64,000 bases of DNA from Chryseobacterium paludis (GTDB taxonomy: Bacteria > Bacteroidota > Bacteroidia > Flavobacteriales > Weeksellaceae), in the NCBI RefSeq assembly GCF_025403485.1, contig NZ_CP099966.1:2542001-2606000 (forward strand), written 5' to 3'. Under the pieces are notes generated by a model that was not told the DNA's origin, did not search any database, and saw only the letters and a program-made list of their open reading frames with translations. Made by a program: the position numbers and the translations under genes. Positions 41,607-50,737 of this stretch are shown piece by piece. Position 1 is the stretch's first letter; the number at the start of each line of letters is the position of its first letter.

Positions 41607-43980
41607 ATTCCAAAATTTGATTAATAAAAGGTTCCAGATAATCAGAACACATATCTTCTATCGTTTTCATTTTAAGCAAAGTAGTTTCTGGCAGATAGTA
41701 TTCTGCTCCGCCAAATTCTGTATTTGTTGCTAGAGACAGGAAGCCATGCTCTGTGGAGGGGATATAAAATACCGGAATATTTTTATTACTGCTTTTAAAT
41801 GTTAATATTCCACGGGTATCAGTTATAACCTCACTTCCATCTGAAAAAGTAAATTTATTTTTATATTGATTGGCTGCAATCTTTATCTCGTGATTATTTT
41901 TAAATAAAGTCAGTGAGTTATCATATACTTTAGTCAGTCGGTTGTTTGAAATCACCAGGCTATCTTCCGCATTAATCCCAATATTATTAAAGTTGTTTAA
42001 AATTTTTATTCCACTATTCGATAATTTCCTGATCTCTACTTCCACTTTTGAATCATTCTTAGCGATCTCTCTGTCATTTTTTACTGATTCAAAAGAGATG
42101 TTTCCATCGATATTGATATGATAGATCCAGATAGATTCTGCATTGTAGAGGTAAAAACTTTTATTGAAATAAACCAATTTATAATCATCGGGAATATTTT
42201 TCCCAGTGAGATTTAGCTCTGAATATTCTTTTGTAACAAGGTTAAGTTTAGAAATCAACTTTTTATCAACCTGATACTGACATAAAATAAAATGCTGCTG
42301 TTTATTTTTCGCCAAAGCAAACTGTCCCCTGGGCTTAACAGAGATATCTTCAATTAAAACCTCACATCCTCTATGTATTCTATAACGGTCATAATAATCT
42401 TTATTATAATAATTATCGGACAAATAGGTTCTTAGCAATTGTTTCTTATTACTTAAAATAAAAAATTCCCCTTCATATAAAAAGGTAGCTATTTTATTGA
42501 CTGGAGTTGGAAACAGAATAGGATAATTTTTTGGAACATCCGTTTTCTTGCCACTTGATAAATGACTATCCCCTTTTTGTTTTCTTTGTGGTGGATTAGC
42601 CCATAATTCCTGTAACGGAAGTATAATTTTTTGAATATGCTTACGGGCACCCTTATGGTGTTTAAAAAAATTCAATTCGCCATCAGTAGAGGTTGTTACC
42701 AAAAATTTCAATCGATCCCTGTTTTCATGAATTACCTTTTGTAAGTTTTCATTACTGAGGTTTTCCTGGTTGGTGATAAAAAATACTTCAATATCCTTTT
42801 CTGTATGTTCTTCCTGAAAAAATTTATCTAATGCCTGGGAAACTTCCAAAACCGGACTTACCTGGTTTAAGTGATCTATTACATTCTCCACTTTATCCAG
42901 AGAAATAGGAATATTAGTCTGTCCGACTGTGAAAACTTTGCATTGTGAATTGGCTTTTGGATGCTTGATCACAGCAATCGCAGATGCATAAGCTAAAACT
43001 TTTGGGGTTCCCCAGTTTTTCAAAGAAGTATCTATTAAAATAATTCTCTCGAAAACATTTTCTTCAGGAGGTATTTCCCTTTGAATATAAAGGGTCTCGC
43101 TATTAGCTACCCTGCTCATGAAAATCTCATCCTCATTGGCAAATTCTGATAAAAGCATTCTGTGGAGTTCTCCTTTATTCGTCATATCGGATATCCCCCC
43201 AATTGGCTGCTCCCCCGGAGAAAGATGACGCATGGGAATTTTAAGTCCACTCCAGATCCTTTTAATTAAACTTCCTACCTGAAATGTTTTAGGATCCTCT
43301 ATTAATTCCTGAATAAAATCTTTATTCGATTCTACTGTTGTTTCTTCCTCTACAATTTCATCTTCCAATTCAGGCTCATCAATAAAGCCTTTCATGGCAC
43401 CGATAATAGATTCTGAAGTCGGAAATTTTTCATTGAGCCAGACTAAAATCCGGGTATCTTTTAGTATAAATAATGGTGTTACCGCTATTTTTTCGGCACT
43501 TTTTGAAAGAGTATAAGGACTTTTTGCAAACTTTTTTAAGAGGAACTCACTGGAAACGGCTGATAGCCTGTTGTGACAATTATTAAACAGTGTCTGTAGC
43601 AGCAATATCTTATTTTGTCCTTTTTTAAAAGACACTCCCAATCGATTTAAATTTTCCAGGAAATTCATGATCGAAGCAATTTCCAGATCTGTTTTTGCCT
43701 CCTCTTCCAGCTTTTTTAGGTAATAAGAAATACCGTCAAAATTAACATATCCTTCCTGTGTAGCATACAATACCAATAGCAAAGCTCCAAAAGGAGGAAT
43801 TCCTTGCGGTTGCAATTCTTTTAAAACTTCAATAATATAAGGTCTGTATGCAATGGCTCCAACATTTGGAATCGAAACAAGATTATTCTCATGATATCCT
43901 GTGTCATCACGTACATCTTCATCTGTCATCCATTCCCAAAAATATCCTTCATAGGATTGGAAATATACATTTAGATCCAT
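41596..43980 (-). CDS. vWA plus beta-propeller protein of the MoxR ternary system
   Basis: 794 residues. Helical N-terminus (about 1-300), a vWA-like domain at about 315-450 (FERIILIDTSLKNWG... VFFITNQENLS), and a beta-propeller-like C-terminus from about 490 with repeated short beta blades. The MIDAS motif D-x-S-x-S is degenerate (DTSLK), so metal-dependent ligand binding may be lost. In such systems the vWA protein is the partner and adaptor of the MoxR ATPase. It overlaps the 247-residue gene start by 10 bases. Confidence 0.72.
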   Translation of the reverse strand: MDLNVYFQSYEGYFWEWMTDEDVRDDTGYHENNLVSIPNVGAIAYRPYIIEVLKELQPQGIPPFGALLLVLYATQEGYVNFDGISYYLKKLEEEAKTDLEIASIMNFLENLNRLGVSFKKGQNKILLLQTLFNNCHNRLSAVSSEFLLKKFAKSPYTLSKSAEKIAVTPLFILKDTRILVWLNEKFPTSESIIGAMKGFIDEPELEDEIVEEETTVESNKDFIQELIEDPKTFQVGSLIKRIWSGLKIPMRHLSPGEQPIGGISDMTNKGELHRMLLSEFANEDEIFMSRVANSETLYIQREIPPEENVFERIILIDTSLKNWGTPKVLAYASAIAVIKHPKANSQCKVFTVGQTNIPISLDKVENVIDHLNQVSPVLEVSQALDKFFQEEHTEKDIEVFFITNQENLSNENLQKVIHENRDRLKFLVTTSTDGELNFFKHHKGARKHIQKIILPLQELWANPPQRKQKGDSHLSSGKKTDVPKNYPILFPTPVNKIATFLYEGEFFILSNKKQLLRTYLSDNYYNKDYYDRYRIHRGCEVLIEDISVKPRGQFALAKNKQQHFILCQYQVDKKLISKLNLVTKEYSELNLTGKNIPDDYKLVYFNKSFYLYNAESIWIYHINIDGNISFESVKNDREIAKNDSKVEVEIRKLSNSGIKILNNFNNIGINAEDSLVISNNRLTKVYDNSLTLFKNNHEIKIAANQYKNKFTFSDGSEVITDTRGILTFKSSNKNIPVFYIPSTEHGFLSLATNTEFGGAEYYLPETTLLKMKTIEDMCSDYLEPFINQILEYGA

Positions 43981-44714
43981 TCTTTCGCTTTTTCAGTAAG
44001 ACGGTATGAGCTTGCAGATAATCTCCGGAAGTCTTTTTTATTAATAGATAGATAACTTCCATCTTCCTGCCATAAAAGCCATTGATCCTGAAGTTCATTA
44101 TATTTTCTCTGTAACAATAAACTCAAATTTTTAAATTTAAAATCAAAACCTGTTGGCAAAAGATGTCCATTTTTTTCCCAATAGGTCTTTCCCGGAAAAC
44201 TTAATAATGGCGTTCCCAGAAATAATGCTTTATCTTCAATAATGATCCATTCATTTTTTTTAAGCTTAAAATTAGGTAATGCAGTAACCATTCCTTTAAT
44301 TTCTGACATTGAACATAACAAAGCTGTTGCGGGTTGTTCTTCGGCACTCGATTTTAGCTTCACCTCAACTTTTTCACTGATTCCAAAAAAATTCTGATTG
44401 GATGGTGGTAAAACCAGACGTAAAGCTTTATCAATTGGAGACCATAATAGTGCAGTTCTCATTTTCTTAGCAGGTACTAAAGCATCCATTCTGAATAGCA
44501 AACCATCTCTCAACTCATACAAAAGGAAATTGGGCAATTGCTGAATTTCAGGAGAAACAACCTGTTCTTCTGTAAAACCTTTCAGCCAAATAACCTCATC
44601 CTCTAAAGCAATCTGAACATTTTTCCAGTCTCTGACAGACCCTAAAAAATCTTCATCACCACGAGGCAGTTCTGCCCAAAAGTCTTTTATACGCTTTGAA
44701 GGATCTTCTGCCAT
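43971..44714 (-). CDS. Small bpX-type protein of the MoxR ternary system
   Basis: 247 residues. No signal or membrane segment. A mixed alpha/beta protein with WLKGFTEEQVVSPEIQQLPNFLLYELRDGLLFRMDALVPAKKMRTALLWSPIDKALRLVLPPSNQNFFG in its first half, resembling the bpX family of helper proteins in MoxR-vWA-propeller operons. The exact family is uncertain. Its start lies 28 bases inside the 3' end of the MoxR gene. Confidence 0.6.
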   Translation of the reverse strand: MAEDPSKRIKDFWAELPRGDEDFLGSVRDWKNVQIALEDEVIWLKGFTEEQVVSPEIQQLPNFLLYELRDGLLFRMDALVPAKKMRTALLWSPIDKALRLVLPPSNQNFFGISEKVEVKLKSSAEEQPATALLCSMSEIKGMVTALPNFKLKKNEWIIIEDKALFLGTPLLSFPGKTYWEKNGHLLPTGFDFKFKNLSLLLQRKYNELQDQWLLWQEDGSYLSINKKDFRRLSASSYRLTEKAKEWI

Positions 44715-45820
44715 AAACTTTCTATTTCCTGTTGAATGTATTGTTTTTGTTCAGGATTTTTGATCCAGTCACAACGTGTCTGCAGGTATCTTAATTTATC
44801 TTTGATCACGTTCTGCTCTTCAAAAGTAACTTCTCCGCTATTCCATTTTTCAGTAAGAATTTTTACATCTTTCATTACTTCCTCCGGATTCGGGGTTTTA
44901 TTGTGTAACGCCTGAGGATGGGTTTGCGGATTTTCATCTTTTTCTATTGTTCTGTTGATGATCCCTTCCAGGATTTCAATCTGTTCTTCCGTATCCCAGA
45001 TGTGCTTCAGTACCCAAAGATCAGAAAGAATAGCTTCATTTCTTCCGCAGATCAACGCACTTGCAGCAATAAGATTCTGAAGTTTTACCGCCCTACGGTC
45101 AGAAATAGCAATTCCTGTATTCCGAAGATTAATAATAGTATTTAAATACACTTCATAAATAGGTTTCAGATCTACTGTTTTACATAGGTTCTGAAGCTCC
45201 CTTATTTCATCAGCCTGAATTCCGGGAATATCTGTTTCAACAATATTTTCCAATTTCCGTCCTGCCAAAAGTACTTGCTGAAGAAGCTCAGGATTTACAT
45301 AATCTACATTAATCCTGATCAGAAAACGGTCAAATAAGGCATTCAGTGCTTCATCTTCCGGCAAAACATTACTTGCACCTACAAACATTAGAGCAGGCAG
45401 GTGCTTTGTTTCCTTTCCACGTTTGAAAATCTTTTCGTTCAACGCCATCAAAAGGGAATTCAAAATCGCGGAATTGGCATTAAAGATTTCATCTAAAAAA
45501 ACCATAGATGCTTCCGGCATCATTCCCTCGGTATTGGTAAGAAGCTCGCCTTCTTTTAATTTTCTGATATCAAAAGGTCCGAAAATTTCATTCGGTTCGG
45601 TAAAACGGGTTAATAAATACTCAAAATTTTTACCGTCTTTCACAGTTTGTGACAATGTTCTTACGATTGCCGATTTTGCAGTTCCCGGAGGTCCATATAA
45701 AAATGCATTTTCTCTTGCCAAAAGACATATTCCAAGCAGGTCAACTACATCGTTTTTACCTACGAAAGTATCTTTTACATAATTGAGTACTGTATTAAGT
45801 TTTGTAATATTTGGAATCAT
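44687..45820 (-). CDS. MoxR family AAA+ ATPase
   Basis: 377 residues. Walker A GPPGTAKS at 43-50, Walker B MVFLDE at 106-111, sensor 1 GASN at about 148, and the arginine-finger region ALFDRFLIRI at about 165, as in MoxR/RavA ATPases. The C-terminal about 100 residues form a helical extension. It should remodel or activate the vWA partner with ATP. It overlaps the preceding gene by 4 bases (ATGA) and the next by 28. Confidence 0.92.
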   Translation of the reverse strand: MIPNITKLNTVLNYVKDTFVGKNDVVDLLGICLLARENAFLYGPPGTAKSAIVRTLSQTVKDGKNFEYLLTRFTEPNEIFGPFDIRKLKEGELLTNTEGMMPEASMVFLDEIFNANSAILNSLLMALNEKIFKRGKETKHLPALMFVGASNVLPEDEALNALFDRFLIRINVDYVNPELLQQVLLAGRKLENIVETDIPGIQADEIRELQNLCKTVDLKPIYEVYLNTIINLRNTGIAISDRRAVKLQNLIAASALICGRNEAILSDLWVLKHIWDTEEQIEILEGIINRTIEKDENPQTHPQALHNKTPNPEEVMKDVKILTEKWNSGEVTFEEQNVIKDKLRYLQTRCDWIKNPEQKQYIQQEIESLWQKILQSV

Positions 45821-46470
45821 TTATTTTCTTCTTCGTTAATAATTTTTAATTCTCGCCACAATTCGTCCTTATGTAAGCCAAATTCAGCAATCAGTAATTG
45901 ATTAATATAGGGAATTTCAGCCAGTCGGTAGGCTCTCTTTTCTACAATTCTTTCGAGATATAATTTCCGGAAGCTTGGATCTTCCAGCTCCTCTTCCCAA
46001 TTGATTTTTCCAAGATCAAGATCATATTCTACACCCGAATAATGAAACTGCGAAAGAATATTCTCCAGTCGCCCAATTAAAGGATCGTTTGGATCTAAAG
46101 TTTGAAGAGCGGTAATTATCTGTGGTAAAAATCTCAATGACAGGTCAGCAGATAGTAAGGCTGATACGTTCTTCTCTCCTCTAAATTCAGGAATTAACTG
46201 ATCCAGGTCTTTTGCTGTATTCTCTCTCACCAGATACAGTTGTGCAGCATGATAAAACACTTTTGCTGCCCAAACGGCTGTTTCCTTATCACAAATCAGG
46301 TAGTCTGATAAAAACTCCAATCTTTCTTTTTCAAATTCGGATTCAAAATAATCTGCTGCATCCTGTTCTTCTTTTTTTGATATGGTTTGAATATTTGAAA
46401 AAATGGTGATACACTCCTCTTTACGAAGGAGAAAGAGCGTATCCAAAAATGGAGATGTATTTTCGACCAT
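45817..46470 (-). CDS. First gene of the MoxR-vWA operon, uncharacterised helper
   Basis: 217 residues, helical, with no signal or membrane segment. Visible blocks: ECITIFSNIQTISKKEEQDAADYFESEFEKERLEFL, ETAVWAAKVFYHAAQLYLVRE. It looks like one of the bpX helper families of MoxR-vWA-propeller systems; I cannot say which. It has its own promoter box seven bases or so upstream of the start, making it the operon's first gene. Confidence 0.6.
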   Translation of the reverse strand: MVENTSPFLDTLFLLRKEECITIFSNIQTISKKEEQDAADYFESEFEKERLEFLSDYLICDKETAVWAAKVFYHAAQLYLVRENTAKDLDQLIPEFRGEKNVSALLSADLSLRFLPQIITALQTLDPNDPLIGRLENILSQFHYSGVEYDLDLGKINWEEELEDPSFRKLYLERIVEKRAYRLAEIPYINQLLIAEFGLHKDELWRELKIINEEENK

Positions 46471-46474
46471 CTAA

Positions 46475-46482
46475 CAAAAATA
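46475..46482 (-). promoter_or_regulatory. -7 box of the MoxR-vWA operon
   Basis: TATTTTTG on the minus strand, four bases before the start at 46470, so the message would be leaderless or nearly so. Confidence 0.5.
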
Positions 46483-46730
46483 AAATTATTTCTTTGAGAA
46501 TAAAATTTTTATGTAAATGATTATGAATTAAATAACATTTACTCCTAAAGTCAGTCGTAAAGACACAAAAGAATAAAAAAAGAATGTTTTTAAGACACAA
46601 GGATTTTGTCTGCGATAAAAATTGATTGTGTAAATTCTTTCACTTTGTTCAGAATAACAAATATTGTGTTGTTATGTAGAAAACAGCTATATTATTCAAA
46701 TTATTGTTCTATTTACTATCCTTTTTCTAT
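46483..46730. other. Intergenic region between MoxR operon and deoD
   Basis: AT-rich. It carries no recognised gene; an open frame from 46664 into deoD is the unlikely long start of that gene. Confidence 0.35.
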
Positions 46731-46765
46731 TGAGATTGCTTTGTCGCTTTGCTCCTCGCAATGAC
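46731..46765. repeat. REP-like short repeat
   Basis: GAGATTGCTTTGTCGCTTTG followed by CTCCTCGCAATGACA. On the minus strand this reads as the widespread TCATTGCGAGGAGC...AGCAATCTC repeat seen in many bacterial genomes. Only one copy is in the window, so this is recognition from memory. Confidence 0.6.
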
Positions 46766-46813
46766 ATTGTCAATGTAAAAGTTATTATCTTTGCCGTCAT
46801 TCAAAATAATATT

Positions 46814-47524
46814 ATGAGTATTCACATTAGTGCAAAAAAAGGAGAAATTGCTAAAGTAATATTACAGCCGGGGGATCCGCTTCGTGCACAATATATTGCC
46901 GAAAACTTTTTGGAAAATGCAAAACTGGTAAGTAAAACAAGAGGAATCTTATATTATACCGGTCTCTATAAAGGGAAAGAAATTAGTGTAGGAGCAAGTG
47001 GAATGGGATTCCCAAGCATCGGAATTTATTCTTATGAATTGTATACAGAATATGATGTAGAGACTATTATCAGAATCGGAACTTGTGGTGCCTACACTAC
47101 AGATCTGAAAGTATTTGATATACTTAATGTTGAAAATGCTGCAAGTGAGAGTACCTACGCAAAATTTGCCTGGGAAATTGAAGACGATATTCTTTCGCAC
47201 CAGGGAAATATTTTTGATACCATTAATGCAACTTCCGAAGAACTATCTTTGAAAACCAAGGCTATTAATATTCACAGTAGTGATATTTTCTACAGAAAGG
47301 ATTTAACTATTCCCGCAATTGCTACAAAATATAATTGTCCGGCTGTGGAAATGGAAGCTTTTGGATTATTTGCCAACGCTAAACATTTAGGAAAAAATGC
47401 AGCGACCATTCTTACGGTAACTGATATTATTCCGACTCATGAAAATATTTCAGCTGACCAAAGAGAAACAGCATTGAAGCCAATGATTGAGCTGGCTTTG
47501 GAATCAGCATTAAAAGCTATCTAA
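46814..47524 (+). CDS. deoD: Purine-nucleoside phosphorylase DeoD
   Basis: I choose MSIHISAKKGEIAKVILQPGDPLRAQYIAENFL at 46814 (236 residues), the usual DeoD length; the frame extends 50 codons upstream through repeat DNA. Phosphate-binding RIGTCGAYTTDLKVFD (about 86-100) and the substrate-binding VEMEAFGLFANAKHL are present, together with the phosphate-loop QPGDPLRA near residue 18. The hexameric enzyme splits purine (deoxy)nucleosides with phosphate for salvage. Convergent with tatD. Confidence 0.93.
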   Translation: MSIHISAKKGEIAKVILQPGDPLRAQYIAENFLENAKLVSKTRGILYYTGLYKGKEISVGASGMGFPSIGIYSYELYTEYDVETIIRIGTCGAYTTDLKVFDILNVENAASESTYAKFAWEIEDDILSHQGNIFDTINATSEELSLKTKAINIHSSDIFYRKDLTIPAIATKYNCPAVEMEAFGLFANAKHLGKNAATILTVTDIIPTHENISADQRETALKPMIELALESALKAI

Positions 47525-47559
47525 AAGCTGAAAACAAATCCACGGCTTAACAAAAATAA

Positions 47560-47593
47560 AAAGAGCTTTACTTAATCAGTAGAGCTCTTTTTT
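47560..47593. terminator. Bidirectional terminator
   Basis: AAGAGCTTTACT / AGTAGAGCTCTT with one mismatch and A/T runs on both sides; between convergent deoD and tatD. Confidence 0.75.
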
Positions 47594-48380
47594 ATAATTT
47601 GAAAAATTTCCTGATGACTTCTGTTGTTTCTTCTGCCACTTCAGCAATGCTTATTTTCTTCAAATGGGCAATGGTCTGTGCAATATAAAGAAGAAATGCA
47701 GGTTCATTACGACGATTTTGATTTCGTGCTGAAATATTTTTAGGCAACATGAAAGGTGCATCTGTTTCAATCATCATTCTATCCAAGGGAACATATCTGA
47801 TCACTTCTTCGAGATGTTTAAATCTTCTTTCATCGCTGATCGCTCCTGTAAATCCAAGATAAAATCCCTTATCCAAATAGGCTTTTGCTTCTTCTGGTGT
47901 GCCAGTAAAACAGTGAACAACAGCTTTAGGAAGATGGGAAAGATAGTCATCCGTAATTTCATTAAATCTTTTAAAAGCAGATCTTTCATGAAGGAAAAGA
48001 GGTTTATTAATTTCTATAGCCAATTCAAGTTGTGCCTGATAACACTTTTCCTGTATTGGCCTCGGAGAAAAATCACGGTCAAAATCAAGTCCGCATTCTC
48101 CTACTGAAATCACATGAGAAAGCGCTAATAGTTTACGGAGTTCATTCATACTCTCACCATTAAAAGATTTTGCATCATGAGGATGGATTCCAGCTGTAGA
48201 AAATAAGACCTCCGGATATTCCCCTGCAATTTCAGCAGATTCTTTACTTCCACGTACACTTGTTCCGGTAAGGATCATCTGTTCTACTCCATTATCCAGA
48301 GCACGGTTAATTATTTCGTCGTGTTCATTATTGAACTGTTTATTGGTCAGGTTAATGCCAATATCGATGTATGTATTCAT
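47592..48380 (-). CDS. TatD family metal-dependent DNase
   Basis: 262 residues. The metal-binding residues of the TatD TIM barrel are visible, with one change: the N-terminal motif is YIDIGINLTNKQF (the usual H-x-H near residue 7 is DIGIN here). His in TAGIHPHDAK (about 66), Glu in SVGECGLDFDR (about 93), His in LFLHERSA (about 130), His in VVHCFTGT (about 155) and Asp in IETDAPFM (about 208) are present. A 3'-5' exonuclease/DNase role is known for the family. The start overlaps the upstream 106-residue gene by 4 bases and it is under island promoter copy 3. Confidence 0.87.
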   Translation of the reverse strand: MNTYIDIGINLTNKQFNNEHDEIINRALDNGVEQMILTGTSVRGSKESAEIAGEYPEVLFSTAGIHPHDAKSFNGESMNELRKLLALSHVISVGECGLDFDRDFSPRPIQEKCYQAQLELAIEINKPLFLHERSAFKRFNEITDDYLSHLPKAVVHCFTGTPEEAKAYLDKGFYLGFTGAISDERRFKHLEEVIRYVPLDRMMIETDAPFMLPKNISARNQNRRNEPAFLLYIAQTIAHLKKISIAEVAEETTEVIRKFFKL

Positions 48381-48697
48381 TTTTCTTTTTTTGTTTTAGT
48401 CATATAAAAATACCTTATAACATGAGGACTGTTTACAGCACTTCTAAAAGATCTTTCGCTGTAAAATTTTTTGTGGTTAGAGCGTATTCTACCATTGACT
48501 TCTTTAGTGATCTTTACCCAGATCGATCTTTGCTTTTTCCTTCTGAGCTTTCGGAATCTAATAGATTCACACAATTGATCTTCTATTTCAGCTTGTATAG
48601 TTCTACGCCACTTCTTGTTTCCATACTTTTTCAGATAAGGTCCAATCTTACCATATTCATACGATCGGAATGTTCCCTTATTATAGATATTTTTCAT
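48377..48697 (-). CDS. Small very basic protein coupled to tatD
   Basis: 106 residues, rich in Lys and Arg (predicted pI above 10), with KKYGNKKWRRTIQAEIEDQL, RKLRRKKQRSIWVKITKEVN and NHKKFYSERSFRSAVNSPHV. No family recognised; the charge suggests nucleic-acid binding. Its stop overlaps the tatD start by 4 bases. The ATG lies 17 bases from the box of island promoter copy 3, the same unusual promoter that controls the RNA exonucleases 13 kb away. Confidence 0.65.
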   Translation of the reverse strand: MKNIYNKGTFRSYEYGKIGPYLKKYGNKKWRRTIQAEIEDQLCESIRFRKLRRKKQRSIWVKITKEVNGRIRSNHKKFYSERSFRSAVNSPHVIRYFYMTKTKKEK

Positions 48698-48713
48698 TTC
48701 TAAAAAATTTCAG

Positions 48714-48748
48714 CAAAATAAAGAACCTAGTACGCAATCTTTTTACGT
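48714..48748 (-). promoter_or_regulatory. Island promoter, copy 3
   Basis: Minus strand: ACGTAAAAAGATTGCGTACT, seven bases, TTATTTTG (48714-48721). The 20-base part is identical to copy 2 (35541-35560). Confidence 0.7.
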
Positions 48749-48757
48749 TGCATGAAA

Positions 48758-49399
48758 TTATTCATTGATAAAAGGTTCCAGAAAGCCAATTAATTGGGTT
48801 TCTCCATGGCTCCAGCGAATACCATGACCGTTTTTCTCTCTTATTTCATAAACAAGCTCATGCTTGTAATGAAAGAATACATTCCACCATGTTTTATTTT
48901 CAATGACATCATTGATCTTCGCCATTACTTTTTCCTGTTTCTGTAGATTATTCCCTGATATTTCGCCCCAAAACATATCTTCCGTCCTTCCAAGGTGCTT
49001 TTCCCATGCTCTTTGAGCAATTGTTATTTCTTCATTAAAAGGTTTTTGACAGCTATCGATCAGGATATGTTTAAGAGGTGGAATAGCTCTTTCATCACGA
49101 ATACTTGCAGAGGTAAGTCTTTGTCCCAGAATATCCAACCAATACTCAAATGGAATTGCCTCCAACTTCCGAACTTTTCTTTCTTCTGAATCGTTTTCTT
49201 CAAAAATATTGATGAAACTACTAAAGCTCTGATCACGATCTGCTTTTATCTCTTCATTAAAATAAGGTACATCCCAATTTAAAGTCTCGTTCTTATATGC
49301 CAGAATATTTTTCTCTAAACTTTGCAGATGTTCATCCGATAAAATAGTCCCATATTTTTCTTTCCATGAATTTGAAAACAAAGAACACAGTTCGAACAT
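48758..49399 (-). CDS. Uncharacterised protein
   Basis: 213 residues, no signal peptide or membrane segment, aromatic-rich and mostly helical (WKEKYGTILSDEHLQSLEKNILAY, PFEYWLDILGQRLTSASIRDER, TEDMFWGEI). I do not recognise a family. It stops ten bases before the promoter of the basic-protein/tatD operon and has no co-directional close partner upstream. Confidence 0.65.
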   Translation of the reverse strand: MFELCSLFSNSWKEKYGTILSDEHLQSLEKNILAYKNETLNWDVPYFNEEIKADRDQSFSSFINIFEENDSEERKVRKLEAIPFEYWLDILGQRLTSASIRDERAIPPLKHILIDSCQKPFNEEITIAQRAWEKHLGRTEDMFWGEISGNNLQKQEKVMAKINDVIENKTWWNVFFHYKHELVYEIREKNGHGIRWSHGETQLIGFLEPFINE

Positions 49400-49496
49400 A
49401 ATTATATAATTTTTTATAAAAATAACAGATTCTCTAATAATGCTAAAGACAAGCTATTATGTTTTTTGAAGGTTTGGAATATTTGAATTTGAACAA

Positions 49497-49526
49497 AAAA
49501 AATCCTCATCAATGATAAGGATTTTT
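49497..49526 (-). terminator. Terminator after the ester cyclase gene
   Basis: AAAAATCCT / AGGATTTTT with a 12-base loop; T-rich on both sides. Confidence 0.65.
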
Positions 49527-49546
49527 GTTTTATTCTTTCTCAATTT

Positions 49547-49969
49547 CTAATCATTATTCCTCAACTGTGCTAAAACAACCGACAAATTATTAATCCCCCA
49601 GTGTTCAGCGTATTTACCGTTTTTAAGGCGCACAATATCAATAACATCAATACTTATTCTTCTTCCAGACGGAGCAATTCCCATGAAATTTCCGGTATGA
49701 GTTCCAGAAATATTTTTCCGGGTGGTAACCAGATCCCCCTCTGCAATCTGTTGAAGAATCGTAACCTGAATATCGGGCATTGCAGGTCTCAAAACAGAGT
49801 TAAATGTATTAATCATTCCCTGTTTTCTATTGTCAGCCCCTTGTGGGGCAGAATGATTAATGAAATGATCATCCATTAATTCTTCGAAGACCTCAACATT
49901 ACCGTTTTCAATTACTTCTTTATTAAAACGCTTAACGACTTCTTTGTTTTTTTCAAGTTGTAAATCCAT
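49547..49969 (-). CDS. Ester cyclase (SnoaL-like)
   Basis: 140 residues, one SnoaL-like fold: RFNKEVIENGNVEVFEELMDDHFINHSAPQG (about 14-44), the GTHTGNFMGIAPSGRRISIDVIDIVRLKNGKYAEHWG block (about 90-125) is diagnostic for the family. Function of most members is unknown; some cyclise polyketides. It follows the HD-domain gene and the AraC gene on the same strand, probably one unit. Confidence 0.85.
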   Translation of the reverse strand: MDLQLEKNKEVVKRFNKEVIENGNVEVFEELMDDHFINHSAPQGADNRKQGMINTFNSVLRPAMPDIQVTILQQIAEGDLVTTRKNISGTHTGNFMGIAPSGRRISIDVIDIVRLKNGKYAEHWGINNLSVVLAQLRNND

Positions 49970-50018
49970 ACCTTATGATTGATAATTTTCATCAATATGT
50001 AAATTTACGATAAAACAT

Positions 50019-50669
50019 CTACTCGCTCCATGGAGAATGTAAGATACAATTGCAGAAATTTTTTCTTTCGAAATTAGGAATCATAAAGGCACAGACATCG
50101 GCTTTAATATTTCCGAAAGTTGTCTCTGTTTTATGTTTAAATCCATCGAAGAATGTTGGGATAATTTTATTTTTGAAATCATTTCTTGGGAATGCCTCTA
50201 TAATTGCATTTCTATTGGTCTCACTAAGATGTTCATAACCTTCTCCCATCACGTCCAGTCCTACTCCGGAATACATCAGAGCAACTTCGTTTTCTTTATG
50301 TTCCGCAATTCCAATTGTGGTATGAAATGCTATCGTATCCCAAACCAATTGCAGCTGATCTTTTGGAAGACCGTGACTTTTTAGAAAATCTCTGGCTGCA
50401 TTGGCTCCATCAACTTCAAATCTCAGATCCGCGCTGCTGTAATGTGAAACCAAACCCAGGTCATGAAAGACTGAACTTACATAAAGGAGCTCTTGGTCAT
50501 ATTCCATATTTCTCCTCTTCCCATTTAATGAAGAAAAAAGAAAAACCCTTAATGAATGATTATAGATAAATTCTGTTCCGTGTTCTAATAACAATTCGGT
50601 AGCTTCTGTAGCGATTTTACTGTCGGGAATACTAATTCCGGCCACACTTTTTAATCTTTGAACTGACAT
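50019..50669 (-). CDS. HD-domain protein
   Basis: I choose MSVQRLKSVAGISIPDSKIA at 50669 (216 residues). His in EFIYNHSLRV (about 40) and the HD pair in SSVFHDLGLVS (about 73) with later IAFHTTIGIAEH supply the metal ligands. HD-domain phosphohydrolases act on nucleotides; this group (cyanamide-hydratase-like HD proteins) is not well studied. Spaced 49 bases before the ester cyclase. Confidence 0.85.
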   Translation of the reverse strand: MSVQRLKSVAGISIPDSKIATEATELLLEHGTEFIYNHSLRVFLFSSLNGKRRNMEYDQELLYVSSVFHDLGLVSHYSSADLRFEVDGANAARDFLKSHGLPKDQLQLVWDTIAFHTTIGIAEHKENEVALMYSGVGLDVMGEGYEHLSETNRNAIIEAFPRNDFKNKIIPTFFDGFKHKTETTFGNIKADVCAFMIPNFERKNFCNCILHSPWSE

Positions 50670-50737
50670 ATTTTTATATTTTATTGAATACAAAAATAGG
50701 TTTAGACATCCTTGTATGGAATGTCAGAATCTTCGTA

